From: a virus
Strand: one strand, 5' to 3'
Length of the DNA stretch: 29,046 nt
Virus record (IMG/VR): IMGVR_UViG_3300048839_000409
Coordinates: 1 to 29,046 of that record
Each line of letters starts with the position of its first letter. The first letter of the stretch is position 1. A program made the position numbers and the translations under genes. Below, one piece after another: positions 1 through 5,858 of this stretch. The notes beneath the pieces are model-generated. The model made no database searches and was not told where the DNA came from. It was given only the letters and a program-made list of their open reading frames with translations.

Positions 1-66
1 GTACGAACTATCCTCCCGGCCAGCTTTTGCGTAGAACCTATACATGGGGAGGGGGTGCGCAGTCAG

Positions 67-190
<124 letters not shown>

Positions 191-218
191 CTGGTCGTCG
201 ATCGCCTCAAAATAGTTC

Positions 219-247
219 TTGACGGATGCGTCACCAAGCCCTACATT
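219..247 (+). promoter_or_regulatory. Sigma70-like promoter with embedded TGAC-N6-GTCA dyad
   Basis: TTGACG (219-224), a 17-bp spacer and TACATT (242-247) form a good sigma70-type promoter. The dyad TGAC (220-223), six bases, GTCA (230-233) overlaps the -35 box and spacer. The same arrangement recurs at 9225-9253, 14554-14582 and 16604-16632. It would drive the small plus-strand genes beginning at 302. Confidence 0.6.
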
Positions 248-301
248 AACGACACGGCGAAACCGGCCCGCCACCTGGCCGACTCAGTTAGGACTGACAT
301 C

Positions 302-430
302 ATGAGGCTCGCAACTTTCCACCATAGCGTTTTTGGATGGTTCACGCTGCCGCGCTGCACTGCGCGCGACTACACGACGGGCGAACAAATTGAAGCGGCG
401 GCCCTCTTGGTGCTGCAGTCGGGGGAGTAA
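302..430 (+). CDS. Small hypothetical protein (42 aa)
   Basis: First open frame after the promoter at 219-247. The ATG at 302 has an AGGA ribosome site (291-294) seven bases upstream, which favours it over starts further upstream that would lie before the expected transcription start. The product (MRLATFHHSVFGWF...) has a Thr/Glu/Ala-rich C-terminal helix and no motif I recognise. Its stop is two bases before the ATG of the next small gene, so the two are probably co-translated. Function unknown. Confidence 0.5.
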   Translation: MRLATFHHSVFGWFTLPRCTARDYTTGEQIEAAALLVLQSGE

Positions 431-432
431 TC

Positions 433-516
433 ATGGCCCTCGTCATCCTCGCATGCATCGCAAGCGTCTACATCATCAGCCGCCCCGTAATCCGCGCATA
501 TCGCGCTTTTGCCTGA
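433..516 (+). CDS. Very small membrane protein (27 aa)
   Basis: The ATG at 433 follows a strong GGGGGAG ribosome site at 421-427 and lies two bases after the stop of the preceding gene. The 27-residue product starts MALVILACIASVYIIS and continues into a basic tail (RPVIRAYRAFA). One hydrophobic segment of about 15 residues followed by arginines fits a single-pass inner-membrane peptide with a cytoplasmic C-terminus by the positive-inside rule. Small phage membrane peptides of this kind are common but rarely characterised. Function unknown. Confidence 0.5.
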   Translation: MALVILACIASVYIISRPVIRAYRAFA

Positions 517-528
517 AAGCACAACGTC

Positions 529-804
529 ATGAAAAAAGAAAACTCAGCAGAATCACAAGCCCGCGCGCAAGTTGCGAGCGTTTGCGAAATGGCCGCCGCT
601 CTGCAGTGCGACTACGAAAGACTCGGCGAACTGCGAAACGAGCGCGCGGCATGGCTTGAAGAGAATCCGGGTTCTTTTCTTGAACCCAACGATCCACGAA
701 ACGGCGCGCGCTGGGTTATGGCATGCCCAGACGAAGCCGAAGAGCTGGTCGAATTGGAAGCCGCGGCCGCATCCCTGGCCCTGCGCACGCAAGTGGGGGC
801 CTGA
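529..804 (+). CDS. Hypothetical protein, acidic C-terminus (91 aa)
   Basis: An ATG at 529 opens a 91-residue frame with a Lys/Glu-rich start and a mostly helical, charged body (CDYERLGELRNERAAW) ending in an acidic stretch (PDEAEELVELEAAAASL). This layout resembles small proteins of mobile elements that have an alternating Glu/Leu helix near the C-terminus. That resemblance is weak and from memory. The ribosome site is poor. The gene lies between two coupled small genes and its stop is two bases before the next ATG. Function unknown. Confidence 0.65.
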   Translation: MKKENSAESQARAQVASVCEMAAALQCDYERLGELRNERAAWLEENPGSFLEPNDPRNGARWVMACPDEAEELVELEAAAASLALRTQVGA

Positions 805-806
805 TC

Positions 807-956
807 ATGCAAGGCTCCCCCTCCCTCCCTTTCTCCATCCTCTTCGCCGACACAATCGCAACGCACGGCATTGAGTGGGCGCGTGCCCACTACATCAAGC
901 GCGGCATGCCCGCTTGGGAATTCGCCTTCTGGGTTTCCGCAACCGCTAACTTTTAA
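807..956 (+). CDS. Small hypothetical protein (49 aa)
   Basis: The ATG at 807 lies two bases after the preceding stop, with a GGGGG ribosome site just upstream. The product (MQGSPSLPFSILFADT..., ending FWVSATANF) has 49 residues, several aromatic residues and the short helix EWARAHYIKRGMPAWEFAFW. It has no transmembrane segment or recognisable domain. It probably belongs to the same transcript as its neighbours. Function unknown. Confidence 0.5.
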   Translation: MQGSPSLPFSILFADTIATHGIEWARAHYIKRGMPAWEFAFWVSATANF

Positions 957-968
957 TTGGAGCGCATC

Positions 969-1409
969 ATGTCCGCCATCCAGACTCGCTACGTCGGCCC
1001 CACCAATACGCGCGGTTCACGCATCAAGGCATGGTGCGATGCCGGCTCAATCACCATTCCGTACCCGCACCACGCAAACAGTGAAGAGGAAAAGCACAGA
1101 ATCGCCGCTGAGGCTTTGCAGAAAAAACTAGGCTGGCTCCCCGCCCCCGGAAATTTGTACGGTGACCTAATCGGCGATTGCTTGCCGGGCGGAGGGTACG
1201 CTTTTGTAGACGATGATCGGCGTCTACTGGCCATCAAGGGGTTTGTCAATTCGGTGCGCAACGCCACATGGTCAGGCAACCCGTGGTGCAAGCCCGAATT
1301 TAGAAACGCTGTAGCGGCAATCGGCCGCGCGCATGGGTTCTTCGGCGACTGCCTTGATGCCCCTACCCGTCCCGACGAAATTTCGGCGTGGGAAGCGCGC
1401 CGGGGCTAA
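969..1409 (+). CDS. Hypothetical protein (146 aa)
   Basis: The ATG at 969 is chosen because GGAG at 959-962 sits seven bases upstream; an in-frame TTG at 957 is less likely. The protein starts MSAIQTRYVGPTNTRGSRIK and contains a segment with several His and Lys residues (PYPHHANSEEEKHRIAAEA) followed by a helix and a glycine-rich turn (CLPGGGYAFVDDD). I recall similar openings (TRY-GPTN-RGSRI) in small phage and plasmid proteins that carry no assigned function. It is the third gene of the left accessory cluster. Confidence 0.75.
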   Translation: MSAIQTRYVGPTNTRGSRIKAWCDAGSITIPYPHHANSEEEKHRIAAEALQKKLGWLPAPGNLYGDLIGDCLPGGGYAFVDDDRRLLAIKGFVNSVRNATWSGNPWCKPEFRNAVAAIGRAHGFFGDCLDAPTRPDEISAWEARRG

Positions 1410-1421
1410 ACCACGCCAGCC

Positions 1422-1445
1422 ATAGCGCCTCAGCAGGGGCGCTAT
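1422..1445. other. Hairpin, 8-bp perfect stem
   Basis: ATAGCGCC (1422-1429) and GGCGCTAT (1438-1445) form a perfect 8-bp stem with an 8-base loop in the 95-bp gap between two plus-strand genes. No U-run follows, so it is not a typical intrinsic terminator. It could be an RNA-processing or mRNA-stabilising hairpin, or a protein-binding dyad. Confidence 0.5.
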
Positions 1446-1504
1446 ACCGGGCGCGCGTTGCGCACCATGCCGGCCGCATTTGGCCGATAACCTAGGGGCA
1501 AAGA

Positions 1505-2158
1505 ATGGACAATCTCCACCGCCACAGCGAGATGCCGCGCTATCTGCGTGACTACTACGGGGCCAAGGCCCGCCTCAGTGAACTGCGCGGCGCCGCCGCA
1601 AAGCACGGCTATGCGCATTGGAAAGATGCGCGGCACTGGACTTGGCGTAATTGGCATGCAGCCCATGCCGCGCTTTCGCAAGGTGGCGCCGGGGAATGGT
1701 ACTGCCACACTGGCGAACAGTTCAGGGGCGAGTGCGACGCGCACGAATTGGTGCGCAGCCTGCCGCGCGGTTGGTTTACGGATGTGGACTGCACTGATAC
1801 CGCTATCGGCATTGTTGGGCGTTTGCCGCATGGACGCTTTATCGTCGGCTATCGCTGGACCTCAAACGATGAACGGGTTTACTACCCGGACGTTTACGAC
1901 GATGCCGACGAAGCCGCGCGGGCCGCTGATTCTCACGCAGAGCGCTTCGCAGAATCGGCGCGGGAAGATGACGAACTGTTTCAAACGATGTGCAGCGCGG
2001 AAGACCATGCCGAGAGCATGGAATTGGATACGGGCATGGCGGTTGAGGCGCGCAACGTCAGCGCGCGGCATCGCAGAGTTGCGCGCGATCGCATCGCAGA
2101 GTTGCGCGCAGCGCGCGCTGACGTTGAGACTGCGCGGGCAGCGTATGAAAGGGGTTAA
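1505..2158 (+). CDS. Hypothetical protein, charged helical C-terminus (217 aa)
   Basis: The frame from ATG 1505 follows an AGGGG ribosome site. The N-terminal part has two Trp-rich helices (HWKDARHWTWRNWHAAHAA), the middle has a beta-rich segment (GRLPHGRFIVGYRWTSNDE), and the last 100 residues are a charged, probably coiled helix (ADEAARAADSHAERFAESA). Acidic phage proteins with this layout are known only as hypotheticals. The 3-prime end carries an imperfect 23-bp tandem repeat (2068-2113) that sets the final reading frame. An alternative frame across the same DNA looks like a shadow. Confidence 0.7.
   Translation: MDNLHRHSEMPRYLRDYYGAKARLSELRGAAAKHGYAHWKDARHWTWRNWHAAHAALSQGGAGEWYCHTGEQFRGECDAHELVRSLPRGWFTDVDCTDTAIGIVGRLPHGRFIVGYRWTSNDERVYYPDVYDDADEAARAADSHAERFAESAREDDELFQTMCSAEDHAESMELDTGMAVEARNVSARHRRVARDRIAELRAARADVETARAAYERG
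2068..2109. repeat. 23-bp-offset direct repeat in a coding 3-prime end
   Basis: The 19-bp word GCATCGCAGAGTTGCGCGC occurs at 2068-2086 and again at 2091-2109. The offset of 23 bp is not a multiple of three, so gain or loss of one copy would change the C-terminus of the gene at 1505-2158. With one copy removed, the frame meets a TGA soon after. Confidence 0.85.
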
Positions 2159-2161
2159 GCC

Positions 2162-2479
2162 ATGCTTTTGATATCAAAGACTTATGAAGTCATAACCGAA
2201 AAGTCGGCCGCGCATGGTGACGCTGAAGACCGCGGTTTTGAATGGGAGGACTCACCCAACACTGTGCGCGAAACGGCCGACTATTTGCGCGGCCGCGAAC
2301 CCTCGCAAAACCCGATAACGGACCTGGCGCAAGTCTGGTTTACGGAATACGGTGATGCTGATTTTCGCACCGGGGAAGTCGAAAACACGTCTATACACTT
2401 CAGCCACAAAAACAGGCCCCATGCGCTGCGCTATTGGCGCGCGGCCATTCTGGCAGCAGGCTTCACACTCAAAGACTGA
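2162..2479 (+). CDS. Hypothetical protein (105 aa)
   Basis: The ATG at 2162 follows AAAGGGG and lies three bases after the preceding stop. The protein (MLLISKTYEVITEKSAAHGD) contains ESGF-like features of a family I recall from phages and plasmids: an N-terminal segment around D-AEDRGFEWED, a helix starting TVRETADYLRG, and a C-terminal segment beginning with SIHF and ending RYWRAAILAAGF. The role of that family is unknown. Coupling to its neighbours suggests an accessory early gene. Confidence 0.7.
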   Translation: MLLISKTYEVITEKSAAHGDAEDRGFEWEDSPNTVRETADYLRGREPSQNPITDLAQVWFTEYGDADFRTGEVENTSIHFSHKNRPHALRYWRAAILAAGFTLKD

Positions 2480-2482
2480 GCC

Positions 2483-2620
2483 ATGACAAAGCCTCTATAT
2501 TGGATTGTCTGGGTCAACGGCGCCCAGCACCGTTTCACCCAGCGCGCGGCCGCTCGCGGCTTTGCGATGCTGCGCCGCGCGTGTGGTGATGATGTGACCG
2601 TCAAGGCTATAGGATTCTGA
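2483..2620 (+). CDS. Small basic protein (45 aa), intact copy of a duplicated domain
   Basis: The ATG at 2483 opens a 45-residue frame (MTKPLYWIVWVNGAQHRFT) with an aromatic N-terminal strand and a basic helix (AAARGFAMLRRACGDD). The last 34 codons are repeated at 3010-3113 with about ten base changes, nearly all synonymous or conservative. This shows that the segment is a genuine translated unit. The tail of the gene (AGGATTC TGA CC ATG) also supplies the ribosome site for the next gene. Function unknown. Confidence 0.6.
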   Translation: MTKPLYWIVWVNGAQHRFTQRAAARGFAMLRRACGDDVTVKAIGF

Positions 2621-2622
2621 CC

Positions 2623-3000
2623 ATGACAAAACAATTTTCTGACGTATCGGGCCGCTACGGTGCCCCTATGGGCCGCGCAGAATCGCCGCCAAGCGATGCG
2701 CCGCGCAGTGTGCGGGTTTTCCGTGTTCGGCTTGACGCTGGCGGCTATGACGATGGCGGGGCGTACTGGGGCCTATCGCGCGGCGATGCGCTGTACTGCG
2801 CGCGGTGCGACGAAGGCGGCCGGCGCTTTGTGCGCGCCCGGTCTCGTTTTCACGCGCTGCAACTGCTGGAGATACCTGCCGAAACGCTAAAGCGCCGGCC
2901 GCTTGCGCAGCTCGCAAAAATGCGGGCGCTCGATACGCGCGGCGATCTGAACTGCGCAAGCGCCGCCGCGCTGGCCGACTTAGAACGTTTGGGGTACTAA
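2623..3000 (+). CDS. Hypothetical protein (125 aa) with a possible -1 frameshift extension
   Basis: The ATG at 2623 follows AGGA in the end of the preceding gene. The protein is basic and Ala/Arg-rich, with a CARCDEGGRRF segment near residue 65 that could bind metal or nucleic acid only if paired with another site. No family is recognised. The last codons, CGT TTG GGG TAC TAA, contain the heptamer T TTG GGG (2988-2994). A -1 slip there enters the frame of the duplicated domain downstream (to 3113), giving a product with about 37 extra residues. Whether that happens is unknown. Confidence 0.65.
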   Translation: MTKQFSDVSGRYGAPMGRAESPPSDAPRSVRVFRVRLDAGGYDDGGAYWGLSRGDALYCARCDEGGRRFVRARSRFHALQLLEIPAETLKRRPLAQLAKMRALDTRGDLNCASAAALADLERLGY

Positions 3001-3002
3001 CC

Positions 3003-3113
3003 ACAATCCACGGCGCCCAGCACCGATTCACCCAGCGTGCGGCCGCTCGCGGCTTTGCGATGCTGCGCCGAGCATGTGGTGATGATGTGACCATTAAAGC
3101 AGTGGGGTTCTAA
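3003..3113 (+). pseudogene. Second copy of the 2483-2620 domain, lacking its own start
   Basis: The translation THGAQHRFTQRAAARG-type segment (frame 3000-3113, ending TAA) matches residues 12-45 of the 45-aa protein at 2483-2620. Differences are largely at third codon positions, so this copy was or still is under selection as protein. There is no ATG, GTG or TTG in the frame between the preceding stop region and the match. It is either a remnant that lost its start or a C-terminal extension reached by -1 frameshifting from the gene at 2623-3000. Confidence 0.6.
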
Positions 3114-3115
3114 AC

Positions 3116-3169
3116 ATGACAAAAACCGAAGCAATCAAACGCGCACGCGCACAAGTCGGGAAGGTTTGA
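3116..3169 (+). pseudogene. Truncated small ORF (17 aa)
   Basis: ATG 3116 has a GGGG ribosome site in the end of the preceding domain, and the frame stops after MTKTEAIKRARAQVGKV. From memory, phages carry longer small proteins that begin with a similar MT(K/R)xEAI helix, so this may be the N-terminal remnant of one. Equally it may be a leader whose ending (GGGAAGG) supplies the ribosome site of the next gene. It shares the ATGACAAA start with the genes at 2483 and 2623. Confidence 0.35.
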
Positions 3170-3171
3170 GC

Positions 3172-3306
3172 ATGAGTAAGTCACAGCCGTGCTATCTGAT
3201 CGAAGCCACTAAACGGTGCCGCACGCACCGGCCCGGTGATCGCATTTATTATGTAGGTCCGCGCGCCAATATTCCAAATGGATGGCGCGTCATAGGACGC
3301 ATGTAG
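3172..3306 (+). CDS. Small basic hypothetical protein (44 aa)
   Basis: The ATG at 3172 is preceded by GGGAAGG at the right distance and lies two bases after the preceding stop. The product (MSKSQPCYLIEATKRCRTHR, ending NGWRVIGRM) is basic, has two cysteines and a short C-terminal beta-like segment, and no recognised domain. A strong terminator hairpin starts 50 bases after its stop, which suggests that this gene ends the left transcript. Function unknown. Confidence 0.55.
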   Translation: MSKSQPCYLIEATKRCRTHRPGDRIYYVGPRANIPNGWRVIGRM

Positions 3307-3355
3307 TCCGCCACGGCCGACCGGGCGCCGATAAAAGCCCGACGCGAGCCTAGGG

Positions 3356-3395
3356 GCCGCCGCATCCGAAAGGGTGCGGCGGCCTTTGTGCTTTT
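3356..3395 (+). terminator. Intrinsic terminator
   Basis: GCCGCCGCA (3356-3364) pairs with TGCGGCGGC (3375-3383) around a GAAA-containing loop, followed by the T-rich tract CTTTGTGCTTTT. It lies after the small genes at 302-3306 and just before the ribosome site (GGAG, 3396-3399 region) of the ligase gene, so the ligase is either expressed by read-through or has its own weak promoter. Confidence 0.75.
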
Positions 3396-3407
3396 GGAGT
3401 GCCGCTG

Positions 3408-3899
3408 ATGATGCATGGCGTCGATTGGCTCGATCAAGACCTGAGTGGCTGGATCGCGTCTGAAAAGATGGATGGATGCCGCGCGTATTGGACCGGCGCG
3501 CAGCTGCTGACGAAAAGCGGCCGCGCCTACCCTTGTCCACCGGCCGATCTACTGCGCCAGCTACCGGCGCATGCGCTCGATTGTGAACTGTGGGCGCCCG
3601 GCCGGCCGCGCGCAGAATCGCTGCGCTTGGCCTCAGCGGCTGCGCTGCGCGGCGAGTGGTCCGATGCGCTACGGCTGGCGGCTTTCGATCTTCCTGAGCA
3701 TGGCGGCCCTGCCATCGATCGGCGCCGCGCGTTGGACATTCACCCGCTCGCATGCGCTTGGCGCCGCGTCGCCAGCACGGCCGATGCGCTGGCCATGCGG
3801 GCCGAAGTGTGGCGCCGCGGCGGCGAGGGAGTCATGCTGCTAGACCCGGCCGGGCGCTATCAGGCCGGGCGGCGGCCCGTGCTGCTGAAGCTGAAGTGA
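3408..3899 (+). CDS. ATP-dependent DNA ligase, adenylation domain only (truncated)
   Basis: The 163-residue product carries the nucleotidyltransferase motifs of ATP-dependent DNA ligases: motif I EKMDGCR (Lys20 as the AMP acceptor), motif III-like DCELW (Glu60) and AAFDLP (about 91-96), motif IV EGVML (Glu140) and motif V LLKLK (160-163). Ligases of this family seal nicks by adenylation of enzyme and then of the 5-prime phosphate. The protein stops exactly at motif V, so the C-terminal OB-fold domain usually present is missing and no downstream frame continues it nearby. The ATG at 3408 has GGAG at nine bases; a GTG at 3399 is an alternative. It may be a minimal ligase, need a partner, or be decaying. 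Confidence 0.8.
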   Translation: MMHGVDWLDQDLSGWIASEKMDGCRAYWTGAQLLTKSGRAYPCPPADLLRQLPAHALDCELWAPGRPRAESLRLASAAALRGEWSDALRLAAFDLPEHGGPAIDRRRALDIHPLACAWRRVASTADALAMRAEVWRRGGEGVMLLDPAGRYQAGRRPVLLKLK

Positions 3900-4002
3900 G
3901 CGCTCACTGGGGCGGCCGGCCCGGCTTTTTGCACAAAAAAACGTATGACAGGGGGCGGAAAACCGAAAAACCGCCATCCTTCTCGGCCTTTCAAAAAAAA
4001 AA

Positions 4003-4776
4003 TTAGCCGCTGTAGAGAAGGCTGTTCCTGATATTTCGGGCCAGCGTTTGGCTCGCAATCCGGCCGGCGATTCCGTAAAAATCGAGCCGAACTCGATAGG
4101 TCACGGTCGGCACGTAGCGAAAAAGCGGGATCAGCGTGTTCCGTCGAAACGGCCCGGCCTTCTTCTCCACGCCTGAGCCTTCGGCCAGGTAGACGCCCGG
4201 AGCGAGCTTGCCACGCCTGCGGGTCACAAAGACGTATTGGCCGCCCGCCCTGCTCTGGGCCTGGATGCGCGAACGCCGCTGCCGCTTCGTGAGCTTGTAG
4301 CCCAGTTGCTTGCCGTAGCCGGCCACAAGTTGCGTGTTGGCCTGCGCGATGATCTGCTGGATCAGCCCACGCTTGACCTTGAGCGACCCATCGAGCGCAT
4401 TCTGCGTCGGAACCGCGAACCATCCGGGGGGCATCGCACCCTTACCCTGCAAGGACCGCTCAAATCGCTTGACAGAGCGATTTCCGCCGAGCACCTGGGG
4501 GGTGAGGGGGTGCTGACGATATTGCGGGTCTTTGCGCAGTTCTACAGCCGCCCGCAACAGACCGGGCTTGCGGTAGTCGGCCGGCTCCACCCGGAACGCA
4601 TTGAGCGTGTAGGCGTTGGGCCTGTTGAACACACGAAGCTCTTCCTGCCGCACAGCCTTCTGCACGTCCTGGGCGGTGCGCGTCAAGCCACGCGCCATGC
4701 CGAAGCGTTGCCGTTTGGCCTCACGCTTCAGCTCAGCACGCACTTGGCGAAATCCTGTGACCCGAACCTTGATCAT
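4003..4776 (-). CDS. Putative virion morphogenesis / minor tail protein (GpZ-like)
   Basis: The 257-residue protein starts with a beta strand and a helix rich in Lys/Arg (MIKVRVTGFRQVRAELKREA), followed by GMARGLTRTAQDVQKAVR. That pattern is typical of phage head-tail or tail-completion proteins of the lambda GpZ/HK97 gp10 kind. The middle is basic (TKRQRRSRIQAQ) and includes the PPGWFAVPTQNA segment that I associate with this family. It stands alone, with no other structural gene beside it, while the tail module is 16 kb away. The assignment rests on pattern memory and is moderate. The ribosome site is weak. Confidence 0.5.
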   Translation of the reverse strand: MIKVRVTGFRQVRAELKREAKRQRFGMARGLTRTAQDVQKAVRQEELRVFNRPNAYTLNAFRVEPADYRKPGLLRAAVELRKDPQYRQHPLTPQVLGGNRSVKRFERSLQGKGAMPPGWFAVPTQNALDGSLKVKRGLIQQIIAQANTQLVAGYGKQLGYKLTKRQRRSRIQAQSRAGGQYVFVTRRRGKLAPGVYLAEGSGVEKKAGPFRRNTLIPLFRYVPTVTYRVRLDFYGIAGRIASQTLARNIRNSLLYSG

Positions 4777-4878
4777 GCGGCCATGATAGCCACAATCCTT
4801 CCCACCCCGAACACCCCAAAGCCAAAAAGTCTCCGGGGTGCTACTAAGTTGTTGATTCGTATAGCTTTTTCTGTTTTA

Positions 4879-5008
4879 TACCCCATACCCCTAACCAAAC
4901 AAGTCCATACAAACATCTGTATAGTAGATAAAGATATATCTTATGTATAGTACACAATACAGAAGCTGGGGAGAACTGAAAACCCCGTTTTGTTCGGGGT
5001 ATGGGGTA
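4879..5008. repeat. 13-bp perfect inverted repeat around AT-rich core
   Basis: The left arm TACCCCATACCCC (4879-4891) and right arm GGGGTATGGGGTA (4996-5008) are exact reverse complements. The 104-bp core contains GATATATCTTATGTATAG-type AT-rich sequence, suited to duplex melting. Confidence 0.9.
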
Positions 5009-5047
5009 TTTTTCATCTTAAGTGTTTGATTCATAAGGCTTTTTTCG

Positions 5048-5065
5048 TACCCCGTATGCGGGGTA
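5048..5065. other. Hairpin with TACCCCG arms
   Basis: TACCCCG (5048-5054) and CGGGGTA (5059-5065) are perfect complements around a four-base loop. A further ACCCCGTA follows at 5071, just before the -35 box. It is probably an operator or iteron pair rather than a terminator, since no T-run follows. Confidence 0.7.
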
Positions 5066-5078
5066 AAAGCACCCCGTA

Positions 5079-5106
5079 TTGACAAGTCTCTTATCCACAG
5101 TACACT
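5079..5106 (+). promoter_or_regulatory. Promoter with a perfect DnaA box in the spacer
   Basis: TTGACA (5079-5084), a 16-bp spacer and TACACT (5101-5106) form a sigma70-type promoter reading to the gene at 5131. The DnaA consensus TTATCCACA (5091-5099) lies inside the spacer, so host DnaA binding could block or time this transcription. This promoter lacks the TGAC-N6-GTCA dyad of the other promoters. Confidence 0.6.
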
Positions 5107-5130
5107 TCTCACTTCACAACTGGAGCTGAA

Positions 5131-5457
5131 ATGAACCGCAAAGAGGCTGCAATGCTCGGAAAGAGCAAATACAACACGGGTCAACCGTGCAAGAACGGTC
5201 ACTTCTCAGACCGCTATACACTGAACGGAATTTGTGTGGCGTGCGCGAGTTCCTACCAGAAGCGCGCCTATTCCGACATACGGCGGGCTCGCAACGAAGC
5301 TCGCTTTGGCCCCGCCGCCCAGCCGCTGACCACACCCCGCGTCGCCATCCGGCAGGAACTGCTCGGTCCGGTCGAGTCGCTGCTGCAAGCCCTGATGCGC
5401 CATGACCCCCGGGCCACGAACCTGCTGGCCCTGTGGACCACTGGAGGCGCCAAGTGA
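5131..5457 (+). CDS. Small zinc-binding protein (108 aa)
   Basis: The ATG at 5131 has GGAG five bases upstream. The N-terminal 45 residues hold a treble-clef-like metal site: CKNGHF with Cys20 and His23, then ICVAC (CxxC) near residues 35-38, preceded by YNTGQP. The same C-NGH...CVxC arrangement occurs at the N-terminus of phage HNH and endonuclease VII-like proteins, but no nuclease domain follows here. The rest is a helical region ending ALWTTGGAK. It probably binds nucleic acid. Its stop overlaps the next start (GTGA), so the three plus-strand genes to 6289 form one operon. Confidence 0.65.
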   Translation: MNRKEAAMLGKSKYNTGQPCKNGHFSDRYTLNGICVACASSYQKRAYSDIRRARNEARFGPAAQPLTTPRVAIRQELLGPVESLLQALMRHDPRATNLLALWTTGGAK

Positions 5458-5858
5458 CGAACACCCCACCCCGCGTCAAAGTGATCCGCAAGGTCAACGC
5501 ACTCGCCCAGGCCCACATGATCCGCCTGCTGCTCGAAGGCACCTACACGGTCCACGAGATAGCTGCGGAGAGCGGCCTGCACTTCACCACGGTCAGCGAG
5601 TACGCCCGCGCGCTCCACCATGTCGGCGCCGCCCACATCAGCATGTGGGAGAAGGACAGCCTGGGCCGCGACTGCATCATGATCTACAAGCTCGGCCCCG
5701 GCCGCGATGCCAAGCGCTCACGCAAGACGCCAGCAGAGCGCGCAGCCGGGCGTCGCAGTCGCATCAAGGCCGCCCGCGACCTGATGGTCACAGCAGGCCG
5801 TGGTCGCTACGTCAAGGCCGCCAACGGCCGGCTGCGCTTTGAAGAGGTCACACCATGA
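5454..5858 (+). CDS. Winged helix-turn-helix DNA-binding protein (134 aa)
   Basis: The GTG at 5454 overlaps the preceding stop by four bases (GTGA), and is preferred over an upstream GTG at 5433. Residues about 15-60 form a helix-turn-helix with MIRLLLEGTYTVHEIAAES as the first helices and LHFTTVSEYARAL as the recognition helix. This resembles the MarR/GntR-like arrangement of phage and host regulators. The C-terminal half is very basic (KRSRKTPAERAAGRRSRIK). No ligand domain is evident. It may regulate the divergent region or the operon itself. The next gene starts four bases before its stop. Confidence 0.7.
   Translation: MTNTPPRVKVIRKVNALAQAHMIRLLLEGTYTVHEIAAESGLHFTTVSEYARALHHVGAAHISMWEKDSLGRDCIMIYKLGPGRDAKRSRKTPAERAAGRRSRIKAARDLMVTAGRGRYVKAANGRLRFEEVTP

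Larger units (their letters stand above)
4777..5130. other. AT-rich origin-like intergenic region with iterated ACCCC motifs
   Basis: This 354-bp gap between divergent genes is far more AT-rich than its surroundings. TACCCCATACCCC (4879-4891) and GGGGTATGGGGTA (4996-5008) are a perfect 13-bp inverted repeat enclosing an AT-rich core. Further ACCCCGTA-type words occur at 4982, 5049 and 5071 and on the other strand at 4995 and 5059. Hairpins form at 4982-5000 and 5048-5065. A perfect DnaA box, TTATCCACA, is at 5091-5099. I infer a replication origin or a strongly regulated divergent promoter region. Confidence 0.6.

Noticed and set aside
3905-3990. Terminator between the ligase and the opposing gene
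   Set aside because: The GGCCGGCCCGGC stretch has no usable loop, and the other hairpin has weak pairing, so I did not call one.
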